Source of the DNA: Prunus persica
Lineage: Eukaryota; Streptophyta; Magnoliopsida; Rosales; Rosaceae
Reading direction: 5' to 3'
Length of the DNA stretch: 64,000 nt
Assembly (NCBI RefSeq): GCF_000346465.2
Contig: NC_034014.1
Coordinates: 15,410,630-15,474,629, forward strand
This document shows, piece by piece, positions 11,765-22,598 of this stretch (its first letter is position 1; every line of letters starts with the position of its first letter). Below the pieces are notes generated by a model. That model was given only the letters and a program-made list of their open reading frames with translations, did not search any database and was not told the origin of the DNA. A program made the translations under genes and the position numbers.

Positions 11765-12560
11765 CAAACAACCAGAAACTGCTGCTCAAAATTTGATGTG
11801 AAAAGAAACCAAAAGGCAAAAACAGTAGCTAAAACTAATATCAAAACACATTTAAATTCATGAGCAGTTATCACATTCCCATAAACCCTAGCAAAAAGCA
11901 CTCTGAAATTGAATTATGGAACTAGAAACTGCATTGCAGTTTCTGGTCAAAATCTTCTACAAACAACCAGAAATCAAAAAGGCAAGAACAGTAGCTAAAA
12001 CTAATATCAAAACACATTTAAATTCATGAGCAGTTATCACATTCCCATAAACCCTAGCAAAAAGCAATCTGAAACTGAATTATGGAACCAGAAACTGCAA
12101 TGCAGTTTCTGGTCAAAATCAAGTACAAACAACCAGAAATCAAAATGCAAAGACAGTAGCTAAAACTAATATCAAAACACATGTAAATTCATGAGCAGTT
12201 ATCACATTCCCATAAACCCTAGCAAAAAGCACTATGAAATTGAATTATGGAACCAGAAACTGCATTGCAGTTTCTGGTTCAAAATTTAGTACAAACAACC
12301 AGAAATCAAAATGCAAAGACAGTAGCTAAAACTAATATCAAAACACATTTAACTTCATGAGCAGTTATCACATTCCCATAAACCCTAGCAAAAAGAACTC
12401 TGAAATTGNNNNNNNNNNNNNNNNNNNNNNNNNNNNNNNNNNNNNNNNNNNNNNNNNNNNNNNNNNNNNNNNNNNNNNNNNNNNNNNNNNNNNNNNNNNN
12501 NNNNNNNNAAATCAAAATGCAAAGACAGTACTGAATATCAAAACACGTTTAACTTCATGA
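11765..12560 (-). repeat. E1 right subterminal module array
   Basis: Tandem units of about 165 bp each carry, on the plus strand, ACCAGAAATC, CAAAACACATTTAA, CATGAGCAGTTAT, CCCATAAACCCTAGC, TGAATTATGGAACCAG and then the GAAACTGCANTGCAGTTTC palindrome. At least four units are visible before the assembly gap. The same module lies inverted next to the left arm (about 4200-4310), so the arrays act as inner parts of the terminal repeats. E2 has the equivalent at 51150-51740. Confidence 0.8.
12409..12508. other. Assembly gap (100 N)
   Basis: Exactly 100 N, the convention for a gap of unknown size. It falls inside the tandem module array of E1, so array length and unit count are not known. Confidence 0.98.
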
Positions 12561-12571
12561 GCAGTTATAAC

Positions 12572-12823
12572 AATGGTTAATCCCTATAAACGAAGCAAAA
12601 CCTAACGAAGAGTAGTTTTGAATCCAACGATTCATCCATTTTTCCAAAAACTGCATTGCATAAAGAACAACAGCAAAAATGTGTAATCCCTAAAATCGAA
12701 GACAAATCTGTGTTAGAGGGTCATTTTCTTACTGTTTTTTTCCCAAGAGAGTGAAAATCGCTTCGATAGTCGTCAGTGGTTGTCGTTGTTGGTGGTGGTT
12801 TCTGCTCATCGTCGTTGCTGCTC
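12572..12823 (-). repeat. E1 right inner inverted-repeat arm
   Basis: Reverse complement of 3904-4159 with few differences, including GTCGTCAGTGGTTGTCGTTG. It lies upstream of the minus-strand Ulp1-like gene, where it could serve as promoter. Confidence 0.8.
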
Positions 12824-13265
12824 GTTGTTGGTGGTGGTCAGTGTGGAACTATCGTTGTTGGTGGTGGTCGTTGCTCGTCGTCGTTGCTGGTCGTCGTTCC
12901 TCGTCGTCGTTGCTGCTCGTTGTTGGTGGTGGTCAGTGTGGAACTATCTCTGAGTTTCTGTAGTTGAAGATGAAAGGTCGCGCGAAAGGGTTTTTGGAAC
13001 TGATTCAATTTGAGTAGTGTCGTTTTTTGTTCTGTTTTGAGTCTTGTTATGTCGTTTTGACTGTAAGTTTTGAGTGGGTAAAAACTAAATATCTATATTT
13101 GACAATAAAGCACAATGGCACATGTAGTAATTTTAGTGCTCTTCAATGTTATTTTAGTAAAAGTAGGTGTTACTTTATTGTCTTTGGTCTTATATTAATT
13201 AAGTAAAATTGTATATCTATCTTTCAAATTAGTAAAGTATTTTATGTTTTAAAACTAAAGCTCCC

Positions 13266-13274
13266 TTTTAAAAG
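13266..13274. repeat. E1 right target-site duplication
   Basis: TTTTAAAAG, identical to 3549-3557 and directly after the E1 terminus ...AAAGCTCCC. Confidence 0.85.
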
Positions 13275-13370
13275 CCATCCTCTCAGTCAAGTCAAAAACG
13301 TCAATTGGTCTATCATATATAGATATAATATTATATATATATATATAGCCAACTTTTTATGGGAATTGGT

Positions 13371-13401
<31 letters not shown>

Positions 13402-13728
13402 GAATGATAAAAGATAAGAAAAAGTTGATCAGTTGAGCAATGCAGCCCTCATTGGGTGAAAGGATTGAGAGGCGTGAAGGCAATCGAAGATTGAGAATTG
13501 AAGCATCGCAATGACAATGAGATAAATGTTGAAGAATACACGAGTTTCATATCGGAAATTTAACAAAATAGAAATTTTCATATAATAAATTGTTCAATTT
13601 CTAATAACACCGAGACCTTTTGTATAAAACCCCACACTTGCTAAATAGGTGGTTAAGTTGGAGACAATATCGATGTTGCTGTTGCTGTTGCTAGTACTGA
13701 ATCAAGGATTTGTCCCTCTAAAATCTTA
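13275..13728. other. Intergenic with TA microsatellites
   Basis: No gene seen. Two TA-rich runs lie at about 13315-13345 and 13375-13401. A short GCTGTTGCT tandem lies near 13675-13690. Confidence 0.5.
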
Positions 13729-14010
13729 GAAGTTTAGGAAATAAATAGTTAGAATCTAAAGAGTTTAGCTATTATTACCTAGTTTATGAATTAGAGTTAA
13801 TGCAAATTTAGTGGGTATGATGATTGTGATTAAGTTTAATTTGGAGTTAATCTTATGGCTATAAATAAGCATTGTATTTACTTTATATCAAGGGTGACTT
13901 GTAGTAGAAAAATTGAAGTATCAAGTAACACTGCAGATGTCTTAAGCAAGTTCTCGTAGAAGCTCTGTGTTTGTGAAACTTCCAAAAATTATGTTAAGTC
14001 TTTATTTCAA
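13729..14010 (+). repeat. LTR-like repeat, copy B
   Basis: Diverged copy of 503-842 in the same orientation. It shares TTAGGAAATAAA, TATTATTACCTAGTTTATGA, GGCTATAAATA.GCATTGTAT, TTGTAGTAGAAAA.TTGAAG and CCAAAAATTATGTT. It may be the 3' LTR of the same old element, now separated from copy A by E1, or an independent relic. Confidence 0.45.
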
Positions 14011-14644
14011 ACTCATTTTGGATTGGAAGTCTTAATATTAAAATCATAATAATCATGATTGAAAGTGTCAAAAGCAGAGATTAACGTGAAGGATCAGTTT
14101 GTATTATGTAGTTCAACAATGATTGATTATAGCTACTCCAACTATTTTACCTTTCGAGCATAATAAATTTACTAAATTATACTTTAGGACAGAAAACGAC
14201 ACAGAACCAACTTCAAACGTAAGAAAACTAACCACTGTTAAAGACAAAAGCAAAACACTAACTACTGTTCACTTTGACTAACATGAGCGTTATTATTTTA
14301 TTTTTAGATTTAAATCCATGGGAGACAAACAAAAAAGAATGATTGAATTCGGACAATAATGATTGAGTTAAAACTTAAGGAGGATGATTAAATTTTAATC
14401 CATACTTAAAAGTCATTGCATCGACAACAGGTGATATTATGGCAAGGCGATTGCTTGAAGTTGAATAGATTGATTGCCCACGAGTGATAATAATAACCAC
14501 TTTCTTAGATTTAAAAAAGAAATGGAGCTATTCATTGTAACAGGACCACTGATGCAGGTCTTTATTAATTCAAATCAAACCAACCATTTCCAACTTCTGC
14601 AAACATGGGGATTGAACAGGACCAAAGCCATACTAATTTACAAA

Positions 14645-14654
<10 letters not shown>

Positions 14655-14676
<22 letters not shown>

Positions 14677-14678
14677 CA
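14655..14678 (+). repeat. CT microsatellite
   Basis: An uninterrupted run of about twelve CT units, downstream of the trihelix gene on its 3' side. Likely length-polymorphic. Confidence 0.85.
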
Positions 14679-14863
14679 TGATTCAACATATGATAAACCT
14701 AAAGATATGTTTGTAGACACCATTTTACACCAACACTAAAACAAAGTTCTCAAAACCAAAATCTAACCCACAACGCTGCCGTAGCCACAACATTCCCCGA
14801 CTCACTTCTAACATTACGCACACCAACTTAAGCTTTCAGGAAGGACTTCTTATGTTGTGAACC

Positions 14864-16742
14864 TCAGCTCATAATTGCCATTGAAGAAGGATTACCGGAT
14901 GCAATTTGATATCCATCTCCATCTGCATTTTCATCATCTCCTTGAATCTGATCAACATTCTCGCTATCACCATCCTCAGTCACTGTTTCCGGCTGATGCT
15001 GCTCTGCTTGCCCACCCATCATATGCATCAATAGCTCCTCAGGCTTCAATTCATAAGTAGAGTTAACTTGACTCTCAACGCTATTAGTCTTCTTATTGTG
15101 CAAAGCATCCAGCAGGCGAACATAACCACACGTCTTTGAATCCTCAGGCCTTTTTTTGTTGCTTTCTTTTATTCTTCTGTAGTATTTGTTTATGTTCTCC
15201 CACTTCTCTTTGCACCTCTTGGCGCTCCGGTCATAACCAAGCTTTACCATGGCCGCTGAAATCTCCTCCCACAGAGGCCCTTTAGGTCCACTTTCTTGAT
15301 ACTGCAAATCAAAATCAGCTCTGATCTTAATCAAAGCTTCAACTTCCTCTTTAGGCCACCGTGAAGAGCTCATATGCATATAACTTCTACCATTATTCCT
15401 TTCTTGCTTATCCAAACTCATATGCACAACATTTGCATCATTTGTCTTTTCTTGCTTCTCCATAAGTGTGTCGGCTTGTGAGTTAACAGGCAATTGCACT
15501 GGGGTTGATTGCTCTGGAAATTGTCCTGATGGTGGTTGCTCCGGAAGTTGCACTGGGGATGGTTGCTCTGGAAATTGCATTGATGACGGTGGTTGTGCTG
15601 GAAAATGCACTGAAAATGCTTGTTCTGGAAATTGCATTGTGCCTGACTGTTCTGAAAACTTTTGCAGAAATGCAAGAACAGCAGCATCCTTTGCAGCTGC
15701 AACCGACCTCTCTTGAACTAGTATCTCTCTTTCTCTCTTAATTCTAGCCAATTCTTGCATCTTCCATGCCTCTTCCCTTGCTATTCGATCTTGTTCATGC
15801 TTCTCCAATACCTCTACAAACTTCTTCTGTAAATTTTCTTGCTTGTCTATCACTTCATTCATCATCCTCTCAAAGAACTCAGTCAATCTCCTCTTTTTCT
15901 TATGCGTGCCTTCAGATTCTTTGCTCGAAGACGATGTGGTAGAACTAGAGTTTTCAACAAAACTCGAATCCGGATGTTGAATAGAAGAACATGGGATTGC
16001 ATTGTAAACAACATTTGTTGGGTTTGTTGCTATTTCTGCTACTGAAGTTTGAACTTTTTCAGAAGCAGGAGGAGGAGGAAGTTCAAAATCGTGATGGTCT
16101 AGAGCCTCTAATTGCTCAAAAAACCTATAAGCCTTGCCATTGGGTCGACCAGATTCTTTAGTTCTTCTGTGGTACTTGTATATGTTCTCAAATTTCTCCT
16201 TGCATTTCTTGGCGGTCCTATTATGTCCAAGCTCTCCCATTTTCCTAATAACACAATCCCAAAAATTCCATCTTACCAATTGCTAAAAGAGTAAATAATA
16301 GCTTAAAAAATATTAATTTTCTTGAAAACCCATTAACTTAATCGAGTGGTAATGTTATGAGGAAACAAGATATAAGCAATTGAATTTAGCTTCATTTTCT
16401 GGGGAAACAAATAAACATTTTCCTGGCAGATTTTCCCGAGAAAGCATAAATCCAAGTCAATAAGAGAAAGCAAACTCACCTGGACACCTCTTGCCAAAGA
16501 GGAACCTTAATACTTGCTTCCTTGAACTCAGCATCCATATCTGACCTTATCTTCAGCAAAGCCAAAGTCTCTTGGCGAGGCCACCGATTACCTGACCAGT
16601 TCCGGTAACCCTCTTCAAGTCCCGCCCTATCTTCCTCTTCAAACCCAACCGAGGCTGGCCCACCGCCGCCAGCAACCTCCTCATTATTCTGGTTGCTTGT
16701 GGCGGTGCTTGGATTTTCCGGTAACTTTGAATTTTCGAGCAT
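14864..16742 (-). CDS. GT-2 type trihelix transcription factor
   Basis: Two exons on the minus strand, 16742-16480 and 16244-14864, join across a 235-bp GT-AG intron. The join falls inside the N-terminal trihelix (EVSR / KMGELG). Together they give 1644 bases, a 547-residue protein. It has two trihelix DNA-binding domains, as in the GT-2/GTL1/DF1 group: N-terminal from about residue 50 (RWPRQETLALLKIRSDMDA, KKCKEKFENIYKYHRRTKE) and C-terminal from about residue 365 (RWPKEEVEALIKIRADFD, KRCKEKWENINKYYRRIKE). Between them are a basic KKKRRL stretch, a long Glu/Arg-rich helix likely to form the central coiled coil, and a Gln/Pro repeat region. By family it binds GT elements in nuclear promoters. 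The tail is acidic (EDGDSENVDQ). No breaks are visible; it looks functional. Which of GT-2, GTL1 or DF1 it corresponds to is not decided. Confidence 0.93.
15480..15660 (-). repeat. Coding minisatellite in trihelix gene
   Basis: About six imperfect 30-base units encode a repeated 10-residue pattern around FPEQ/LPEQ and P(S/P). It lies between the coiled coil and the C-terminal DNA-binding domain. Such a linker can vary in length between alleles. Confidence 0.7.
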
Positions 16743-18060
16743 GGGGTCTTCCAGATTTTACAGTTCTACTACAGCAGAGAGATTTCCTGGGGGGAAGAAG
16801 AAGGTGAATTTGAGGAGAGCTCGGTAAGTGAAAATGGTAAAAAAAACTCGATGGGGGATCTGCAGTTTAAGAATTGAGAGTTTGGGCCTTTTGGGTTTTT
16901 AAGTCGGTAACTAGGGTTTTTTTTTTTTTTTTTTTTTTTTTGCCGCGTAGGGTTTTACTTTGGGTTAATAACGTGGCAGATTTTGATTGGGAGGAGGCCA
17001 ATTTGTTTTTAAAATTTTTTTTTTATTTGGGTTGACGTTGGACTTTTGAACATTTTGAGGCTTGCGATCGTGTTTGACTTTAGTCAGGATAAGTGGGCTT
17101 TAACTGGATGGATAAGTGAGATGAAATATCTTGTCTGTGGAGATTGGGACACTTGAAGGTGCAAGTTGTTTCTTGTCTTGGCAGCTAAATTCGGCTGAAA
17201 AGCCAAGGCCCGCGTAGCCCACCTTTAGCCACGGTAGGCGCTCCACTACTTTACTAAAGAGTTGTTCACATTGACCGTCACACACAGGTTTATTTTTCGG
17301 TGTTTTCATAAAATATCTGTGAAGTTTTAGAAATTCTTAATATTCGTTGGGGTTTTATATTGTTTTTACAAAATCTTTTTTATTCATTAAAAAATTGATA
17401 ATGTCTTTAAAAACACTTCTTTAAAAGACAAAAGTAACCTCAAAATGTGCATATGCTATCTAATTTTTGAAATTAATTGTCATTTGCAGAAAGCTTATCA
17501 TCAATTTTTGGACATAGGGGGGTTTTATGACAACACCAAAATTGTATGGGAGTGTCAATGTAAATTATACCTCACAATGTTGTAAATGATCTGTTAATTC
17601 GACATGAAATTCATACCGAAAAAAAACAAAATAAAACAAAATTTCAATGTTCGAGTCAAGGCTTAACGGCTTGTATTGAAAATGGGTGAACCCTTAAGCT
17701 AACAGGTCATATCGTGTGAATTCGCAAATACCCGTTAAAAGTAGGGATATTTTTATAATTTTATATATCTTTATTTTTTCTTCTCTTCCTTCTCCCCTCG
17801 GCTGACTACTCTATGCTTGATTTTTTTTTTTTGTTTTGTTTTGTTTTTTAAAATTTTTTTTCTTTTTCTGTTTCTTGTCTTCTTAACGGCTGAAACGGAT
17901 CGCGTCGTGTCATTTGTTATTTTAACGAGTCGTGTTTGTATCTAGTATTTTCCATCCATTAATGTAACGGGTCATGTCATATCAACCCGTTAAGAAAAGT
18001 GAGTTGACATGAACATGTACAACAAACACAATGCAATTGCCAGGTCTAGTGTAAATCACT
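16743..18060. other. Trihelix upstream region and repeat-rich intergenic DNA
   Basis: The trihelix gene's 5' leader and promoter should lie just above 16742 on this strand. A run of 22 T sits near 16919-16940. The part from about 17640 to 18050 has repeated ACCCGTTAA and AACGGGTC motifs ending in TTGCCAGGTCTAG, typical of a short plant repeat. No gene seen. Confidence 0.45.
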
Positions 18061-19217
18061 CTTTTTTTTCTTTTTTTTTGGCTGAAAGTTGGGAAGCTTT
18101 ATTAATTCAAGTCAACAATAACATCAAGTGCTATGATACTATGGAGCCACGCTGGGCTAGAATGGTTCCAGACATGAGAGCCTCTAACTCTAGAGAAATA
18201 AGCAGCCACTTCATGTGCTGCTGTGTTACAAATGCATGGTGTATAACGAAACACCGCCCGCTGAAAATGTCGAGCTAAAACTTAGATGTCAAAAAGGATA
18301 CCTTCGATTTCTGCCACACTCTTGCAGTCACCTCTTATCATCCGAATAACCTCTTGTGAATCAAACTCAACTTCTAAGCTCAAGAACCCATTATGCAGAC
18401 AAAAACCCAACAGTTCTCGTATAGCCTCTGCTTCAGCCGCAAGTGCTGTGCCACACCAACCAATCTTTCGACCACCTGCTCACAAAAGCTCACCCCCCTC
18501 AGCCCGGATAACCCAGCCAACCCCTCCCCTTTTCATTTGTGCCTCCCAAGCCCCATCACAATTGGCTTTGACAACACCGGATGGGGGTTTCTACCAAGTT
18601 CTCCTAAGGGCCTTGGGGTTGTCAGGTGGTCTTGGCAGTTCGCTTATGGGCATCTTGGTTTTCAACAGAGCCTCCCTATATTCATTAACCTGCAGGAGCC
18701 AACACCTGACCAATTCCAAGGGGTCCAAAGGCTATTTTTCGAACACTACTGCATTTCTCCTTTTCCAAATTCTCCACAAACCAAAAGCCACCATTTGGAG
18801 GATCTCATCCATCTGATCCACCTGAGCAAACTTTTGGAGCAACCATTCCCAACAACTAAGGAAATCTTCTCCCTTTACCCCATGCGCATCTAATTGTAAA
18901 GGACTTACAAACCAAAATAACCTGGCAATTTCACATCGAAAAAATAAGTGGACCTCTGTTTCCCCACTGTTACCGCATAATGGACAGTCAGCCTCCACAT
19001 CAACACGCCGTCGTCTGAGATTCTCACGGACAGCTGCAACATTCCGACGGCACAGCCAGATAAACATCCGAATTTTGGGAGGCACTTGCAAGGCCCAAAT
19101 ACGTTTCCATGACCCGCTTTGTCCACTTTGGTTGCTGCATTCACCCTCTCCCTTCCGGCCAATCACTCCATTTCTTCTCAACTTGATTGTCAAGTCATAA
19201 CTAGACTTAATGATGCA
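18061..19217 (-). mobile_element. L1-type LINE, 3' part, split by Gypsy insertion
   Basis: The plus-strand T run at 18061-18079 is the poly(A) end of a minus-strand LINE. Reading inward there is a plant LINE RNase H domain (about 18290-18620: ANCDGAWEAQ, AAEAEAIRELL, EFDSQEVIRMI). Next comes the zinc-binding RVT region at 18732-19193 (KIRMFIWLC, CPLCGNSGETEVHLFFRC, WRIWKRRN). The frame is interrupted by stops and shifts, so this is a dead copy. Its upstream half lies at 30661-33378, on the far side of the Gypsy element. The break falls inside one continuous LINE coding region. Confidence 0.88.
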
Positions 19218-19222
19218 CCCTC

Positions 19223-19918
19223 TGTGGGAACCTAATTAAATCAAACCCTAGGTCAAATAATTCCTATCATTTGGGGATTATTTGACCAAATTGGGAGTCA
19301 ATCAACCTAATTAGGAGTTACTCAATTTAATTGAGAATTATCCAATTAAATTGAACGTTACCTAATTAGGTCGAGATTTGATTTGGTTAATTACCACGAT
19401 CCCCAATTAAATGAGAAGTTACCTAATTGAATTGGGATTTGATTTGATACCTACCACAATTAGGGATTTGATTTACCCTAATAAATCAAATCCCTAATTA
19501 ATCAAATCAATTCCAAAAAGGGGAGGAATAATTCCCTTCCATCTACGAAATTATTCCTCTGAAACCCTAGCCTCCGAGACTACTATAAAAGCATAGCCAC
19601 ACACAAGGGTTGGGGTACGTCAGAATTACTACTAAAATCTCTACAGAAAATTCCTCTCAAACCCTAGCCACCTCTTCTCTTTCTCTCTTTTACATAAGGC
19701 TCCGGCCGCTCGATTTATATTATAAACACATCCCGTACCCTATTTTATCTATCGTTTCTCTAAAGATCGATTGAACTGACTTAGGCATCGGAGGGCCTTT
19801 GGCCAACACCCCCCGGGTGTGATCTTTTACTCCGATCTGTTTTGCAGGGAGAAAGAGAGGCGGAGAAGACGAAGGAATCTTAGGCGAATATTCTCCCGTG
19901 AGATTATTTGCACAAACA
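19223..19918 (+). repeat. Gypsy 5' LTR
   Basis: 696 bp, TG...CA termini. A TATA box (TATAAAA) lies at 19584-19590. It is followed directly by AATTGGTGCTTTCATTGAGA, the expected place of the primer-binding site; the tRNA is not identified. U3 has repeated AATTGA/AATTAGG motifs. Confidence 0.93.
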
Positions 19919-20015
19919 AATTGGTGCTTTCATTGAGAGCACGAGGTATACTCAACGCGTGCTCAAGGAATCCGTTCCTCATATTTTCCAATCCACCGAA
20001 GCCTTCCAAACAACC

Positions 20016-22598
20016 ATGGTTGGAAGCATGAACACGAGAGGCAAAGCCGCCGCGATGGCTAGATCCGCGATGACCCAAAGCCACTCCACCCACGATCCCG
20101 CGATCGACATGGTGGCACCGCCACCTCTCACCACCGCACCGGCCACCGCCGCCGAACATGGTGGAACTTCCCATCAAGGTGGACTCGCTACCACCACCGA
20201 CCTAGGACCGGTCTTGGAGCAACTCCAAGCATTCCCTCCATTGCCTCCACGCGCGACGCACGCTCCTATATACACCTCCAATGAAAACCTAGCTCGTGTG
20301 CAGTTGGGCTCCACACACTTCTCTCCTCCCGATCCACGAAGTCAAGCAGACCTTAATCTAAGAGTCGACCAGCTAGCTCAAAGAATGGACGACCAAAGCG
20401 ACCTAATGAGGCAGCTCATCAACCAAATAGGCTTTGCTCAAAACCTTGGCCTTGGACAACCAGGCGAGGAGAGAAGGATTGACGAACGCGCCGGCAGACG
20501 ACTCGACGTCCGTGCCCGCTTGGGCCCGCAGGGAGATGTACATCAAAGGAGGTCGGCCAAACAACCATTGCAACGAGGATCGCGAAGAAAGGCGCTCAGC
20601 TGTCAACTCATAGAGAAGCGCTCTCGAAAGGTAGGCCCCCAGGGAGGCCAGTTGGACAACCCTCACAATGAGGACCATGAGGAAAGACGCTCCGTTACTC
20701 ACTCTCGGAGAACCAATTCTCGTCGACAAGCTACAGAGAATCTTTCGCATGCGCAGTCCACCAACACTCCAACTAGGCAGCCCAGGCGAGAAGGTCGACC
20801 CTCGGAGGACAATGAGGAAGTCAGTCAATATCGTGGAGGTCGCCAACGTAACCGACCAGCAATGTGCGCAGAAGACGTTGAGAAGCTCGTGAATGACCGA
20901 CTTCGAGACTTGAAGACCGGAGGAAACTTCGAGGATTCACTACGTAAGGAGATGGACCAGGTGATCTCTACGCCTTTCACCCTCGATATCGAGCAGGCTG
21001 CTCACCCGAAGCGATTCTCGACACCCTCGTTCATACACTTCAAAGGGGATTCCGATCCCGAGAGCCACTTAAAACACTTCAAAAGTGTTATGATCCTCCA
21101 CCAGGCTGACGACGCGCTAATGTGCAAGGTATTTACAATAACCTTGCGAGGAGCAGCCCAAGACTGGTTCCACACCCTACCATCCAGGTCGATCAGCAGC
21201 TTCAAGGAGCTAGCTTACGTCTTCACCAAAGAATACACCTCTTACCGAACAATCAAGAAGAACCCTGATCACCTGTACAACCTGCGCAAGAAGTCTGACG
21301 AATCCCTTCGAGATTACATCAAGAGATTCAAGGCAGAAAAGGCGAACATTGTAGGATGTGACGACCGAATCGCGTCCTCCGCTTTCAAGAAAGGTCTTCC
21401 AGCTGAGCACGACTTGTACCGCGAGCTGACTATCACTCCCAGCCAGACTCTGGCAGAGGTCTACGCGACTGCGAAACGCTACGCGCTCTGGGATGACGAT
21501 CGAATCGCCGCAAAGAAGTCTACAAAGCAGGAAGATCAACCAACTAAGCGGGCAGGCCAAAAAGGCGACGGATTTAACAACCGAAACAAAGACAAGCGCA
21601 GGTCGCACCCACAAAGGGAGGCTACGGCAGGAGAGAACTACACCAAGTTCACCATCCCCATACATCAAATCTTAGCCCAAGTGAAGAACAAACCTTGGGT
21701 AAGAAGACCACCACCCTTGAAGGGAGATCCGGACAAGAGGGACACTAGTAAATACTGTGCCTTCCATGGGACGCACGGACACACGACGAACAACTGCTTC
21801 GCTTGGAAAGTGCATCTTGAAGAACTCGTGAGAGAAGGCCACTGCACTGAATTCGTTGCAAAGCAGGCCATCCAACGGATTGAAGATCGAGACACCGCCA
21901 AGGAGCCACCTCAGAAGGTCATAAGGATTAACACAATCCTAGCCGACTCCGAGGAGTCTGGGCTGACCAGCAAGGAAAAGAAGAGGAAGATCAAACAGGC
22001 CACTGTGATCTCCCAAGTCTCGACCAACCTTCCACTAGCAGAAGACGATCCTGTGATCGGCTTCCAAAAGAAAGATCTGATCGGCCTCGACATGCCACAT
22101 AACGACGCCCTTGTCATCAGCATTCAAATCGCTCAGGCCATGGTCGACCGAATCCATGCAGATGAGGGCAGCGCAGCCAATATCCTACAACTGGCGGTCG
22201 TCCAACAGATGGGCTTGGAGACAAAGATCAACAAGTTAGCTAGATCGCTGACTGGCTTTAATGGTGCAACAACGGTTACTGTGGGCACGATAGACCTCGA
22301 CGTCTACTCCCCACCTGTGATCAGCCTGCAAACATTCATGGTCATTAATGAGGTCTCACCCTACAACGGCATCCTGGGCAGACCATGGATTGGCAAGATC
22401 AATGCCATCACCTCCGCCACACATCAGAAAATTCGGTACCCAATCCCTAGGGGCGGTGTCGGCCAAATCAATAGTGATCAAGCAATGGCGAGAAAATGCT
22501 CCGCCCAAGGGCTGAAGAAAGGCAAACAAGCTCAGTTTCTCCCTGTGAGCCAGGCAGATCTGGAGGAGGTAGAGCAACTGAATCTTGCTATCTTATAG
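20016..22598 (+). CDS. Gypsy gag-protease polyprotein
   Basis: An open frame of 860 residues from ATG 20016. The central retrotransposon gag domain (about residues 290-500) includes FKGDSDPESHLKHFKSVM, WFHTLPSRSI and YIKRFKAEKANI. A Cys/His zinc knuckle-like motif, YCAFHGTHGHTTNNCFAWK, follows at about 580. The C-terminal part is an aspartic-protease-like domain, with DEGSAANIL in the usual D(T/S)G position and ILGRPWIGKI near the end. Role: capsid formation and polyprotein processing in virus-like particles. The ORF is intact to a TAG, after which pol should continue. The motif reads DEG rather than DTG/DSG, so protease activity is doubtful. An upstream in-frame ATG at 19908 lies in the LTR end and is unlikely to be the start. 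Confidence 0.88.
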   Translation: MVGSMNTRGKAAAMARSAMTQSHSTHDPAIDMVAPPPLTTAPATAAEHGGTSHQGGLATTTDLGPVLEQLQAFPPLPPRATHAPIYTSNENLARVQLGSTHFSPPDPRSQADLNLRVDQLAQRMDDQSDLMRQLINQIGFAQNLGLGQPGEERRIDERAGRRLDVRARLGPQGDVHQRRSAKQPLQRGSRRKALSCQLIEKRSRKVGPQGGQLDNPHNEDHEERRSVTHSRRTNSRRQATENLSHAQSTNTPTRQPRREGRPSEDNEEVSQYRGGRQRNRPAMCAEDVEKLVNDRLRDLKTGGNFEDSLRKEMDQVISTPFTLDIEQAAHPKRFSTPSFIHFKGDSDPESHLKHFKSVMILHQADDALMCKVFTITLRGAAQDWFHTLPSRSISSFKELAYVFTKEYTSYRTIKKNPDHLYNLRKKSDESLRDYIKRFKAEKANIVGCDDRIASSAFKKGLPAEHDLYRELTITPSQTLAEVYATAKRYALWDDDRIAAKKSTKQEDQPTKRAGQKGDGFNNRNKDKRRSHPQREATAGENYTKFTIPIHQILAQVKNKPWVRRPPPLKGDPDKRDTSKYCAFHGTHGHTTNNCFAWKVHLEELVREGHCTEFVAKQAIQRIEDRDTAKEPPQKVIRINTILADSEESGLTSKEKKRKIKQATVISQVSTNLPLAEDDPVIGFQKKDLIGLDMPHNDALVISIQIAQAMVDRIHADEGSAANILQLAVVQQMGLETKINKLARSLTGFNGATTVTVGTIDLDVYSPPVISLQTFMVINEVSPYNGILGRPWIGKINAITSATHQKIRYPIPRGGVGQINSDQAMARKCSAQGLKKGKQAQFLPVSQADLEEVEQLNLAIL

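Larger units (their letters stand above)
3558..13265 (+). mobile_element. Mutator-like element E1 (mudrA-like plus Ulp1-like)
   Basis: A 9.7-kb element starts AGAAAAATTAGG and ends TTAAAACTAAAGCTCCC. It is bounded by a perfect 9-bp duplication, TTTTAAAAG, at 3549-3557 and 13266-13274. The outer ends are weakly similar inverted repeats and the inner arms (3904-4159 and 12572-12823) are strongly similar. It carries a transposase gene on the plus strand and a protease-like gene on the minus strand, transcribed toward each other from opposite ends. This is the layout of maize MuDR, with a Ulp1-like gene in the mudrB position. Family knowledge: Mutator elements make 9-bp duplications, and some plant MULEs (the Kaonashi type) carry Ulp1-like genes. 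The unknown-size gap at 12409-12508 makes the true length uncertain. Confidence 0.9.

Noticed and set aside
4211..12275. CRISPR-like array in the MULE
   Set aside because: The repeats are regular, but this is a plant transposon. Spacers are themselves repeated modules and not unique, and there are no cas genes.
12751..12967. VVVGGG and WWWS-type frames at the E1 right arm
   Set aside because: Low-complexity translation of GTTGGTGGTGGT repeats in the inverted arm.
18286..18893. Two overlapping plus-strand open frames of 166-176 residues
   Set aside because: Antisense shadows of the LINE RNase H and zinc-binding region, which has recognisable motifs on the minus strand.
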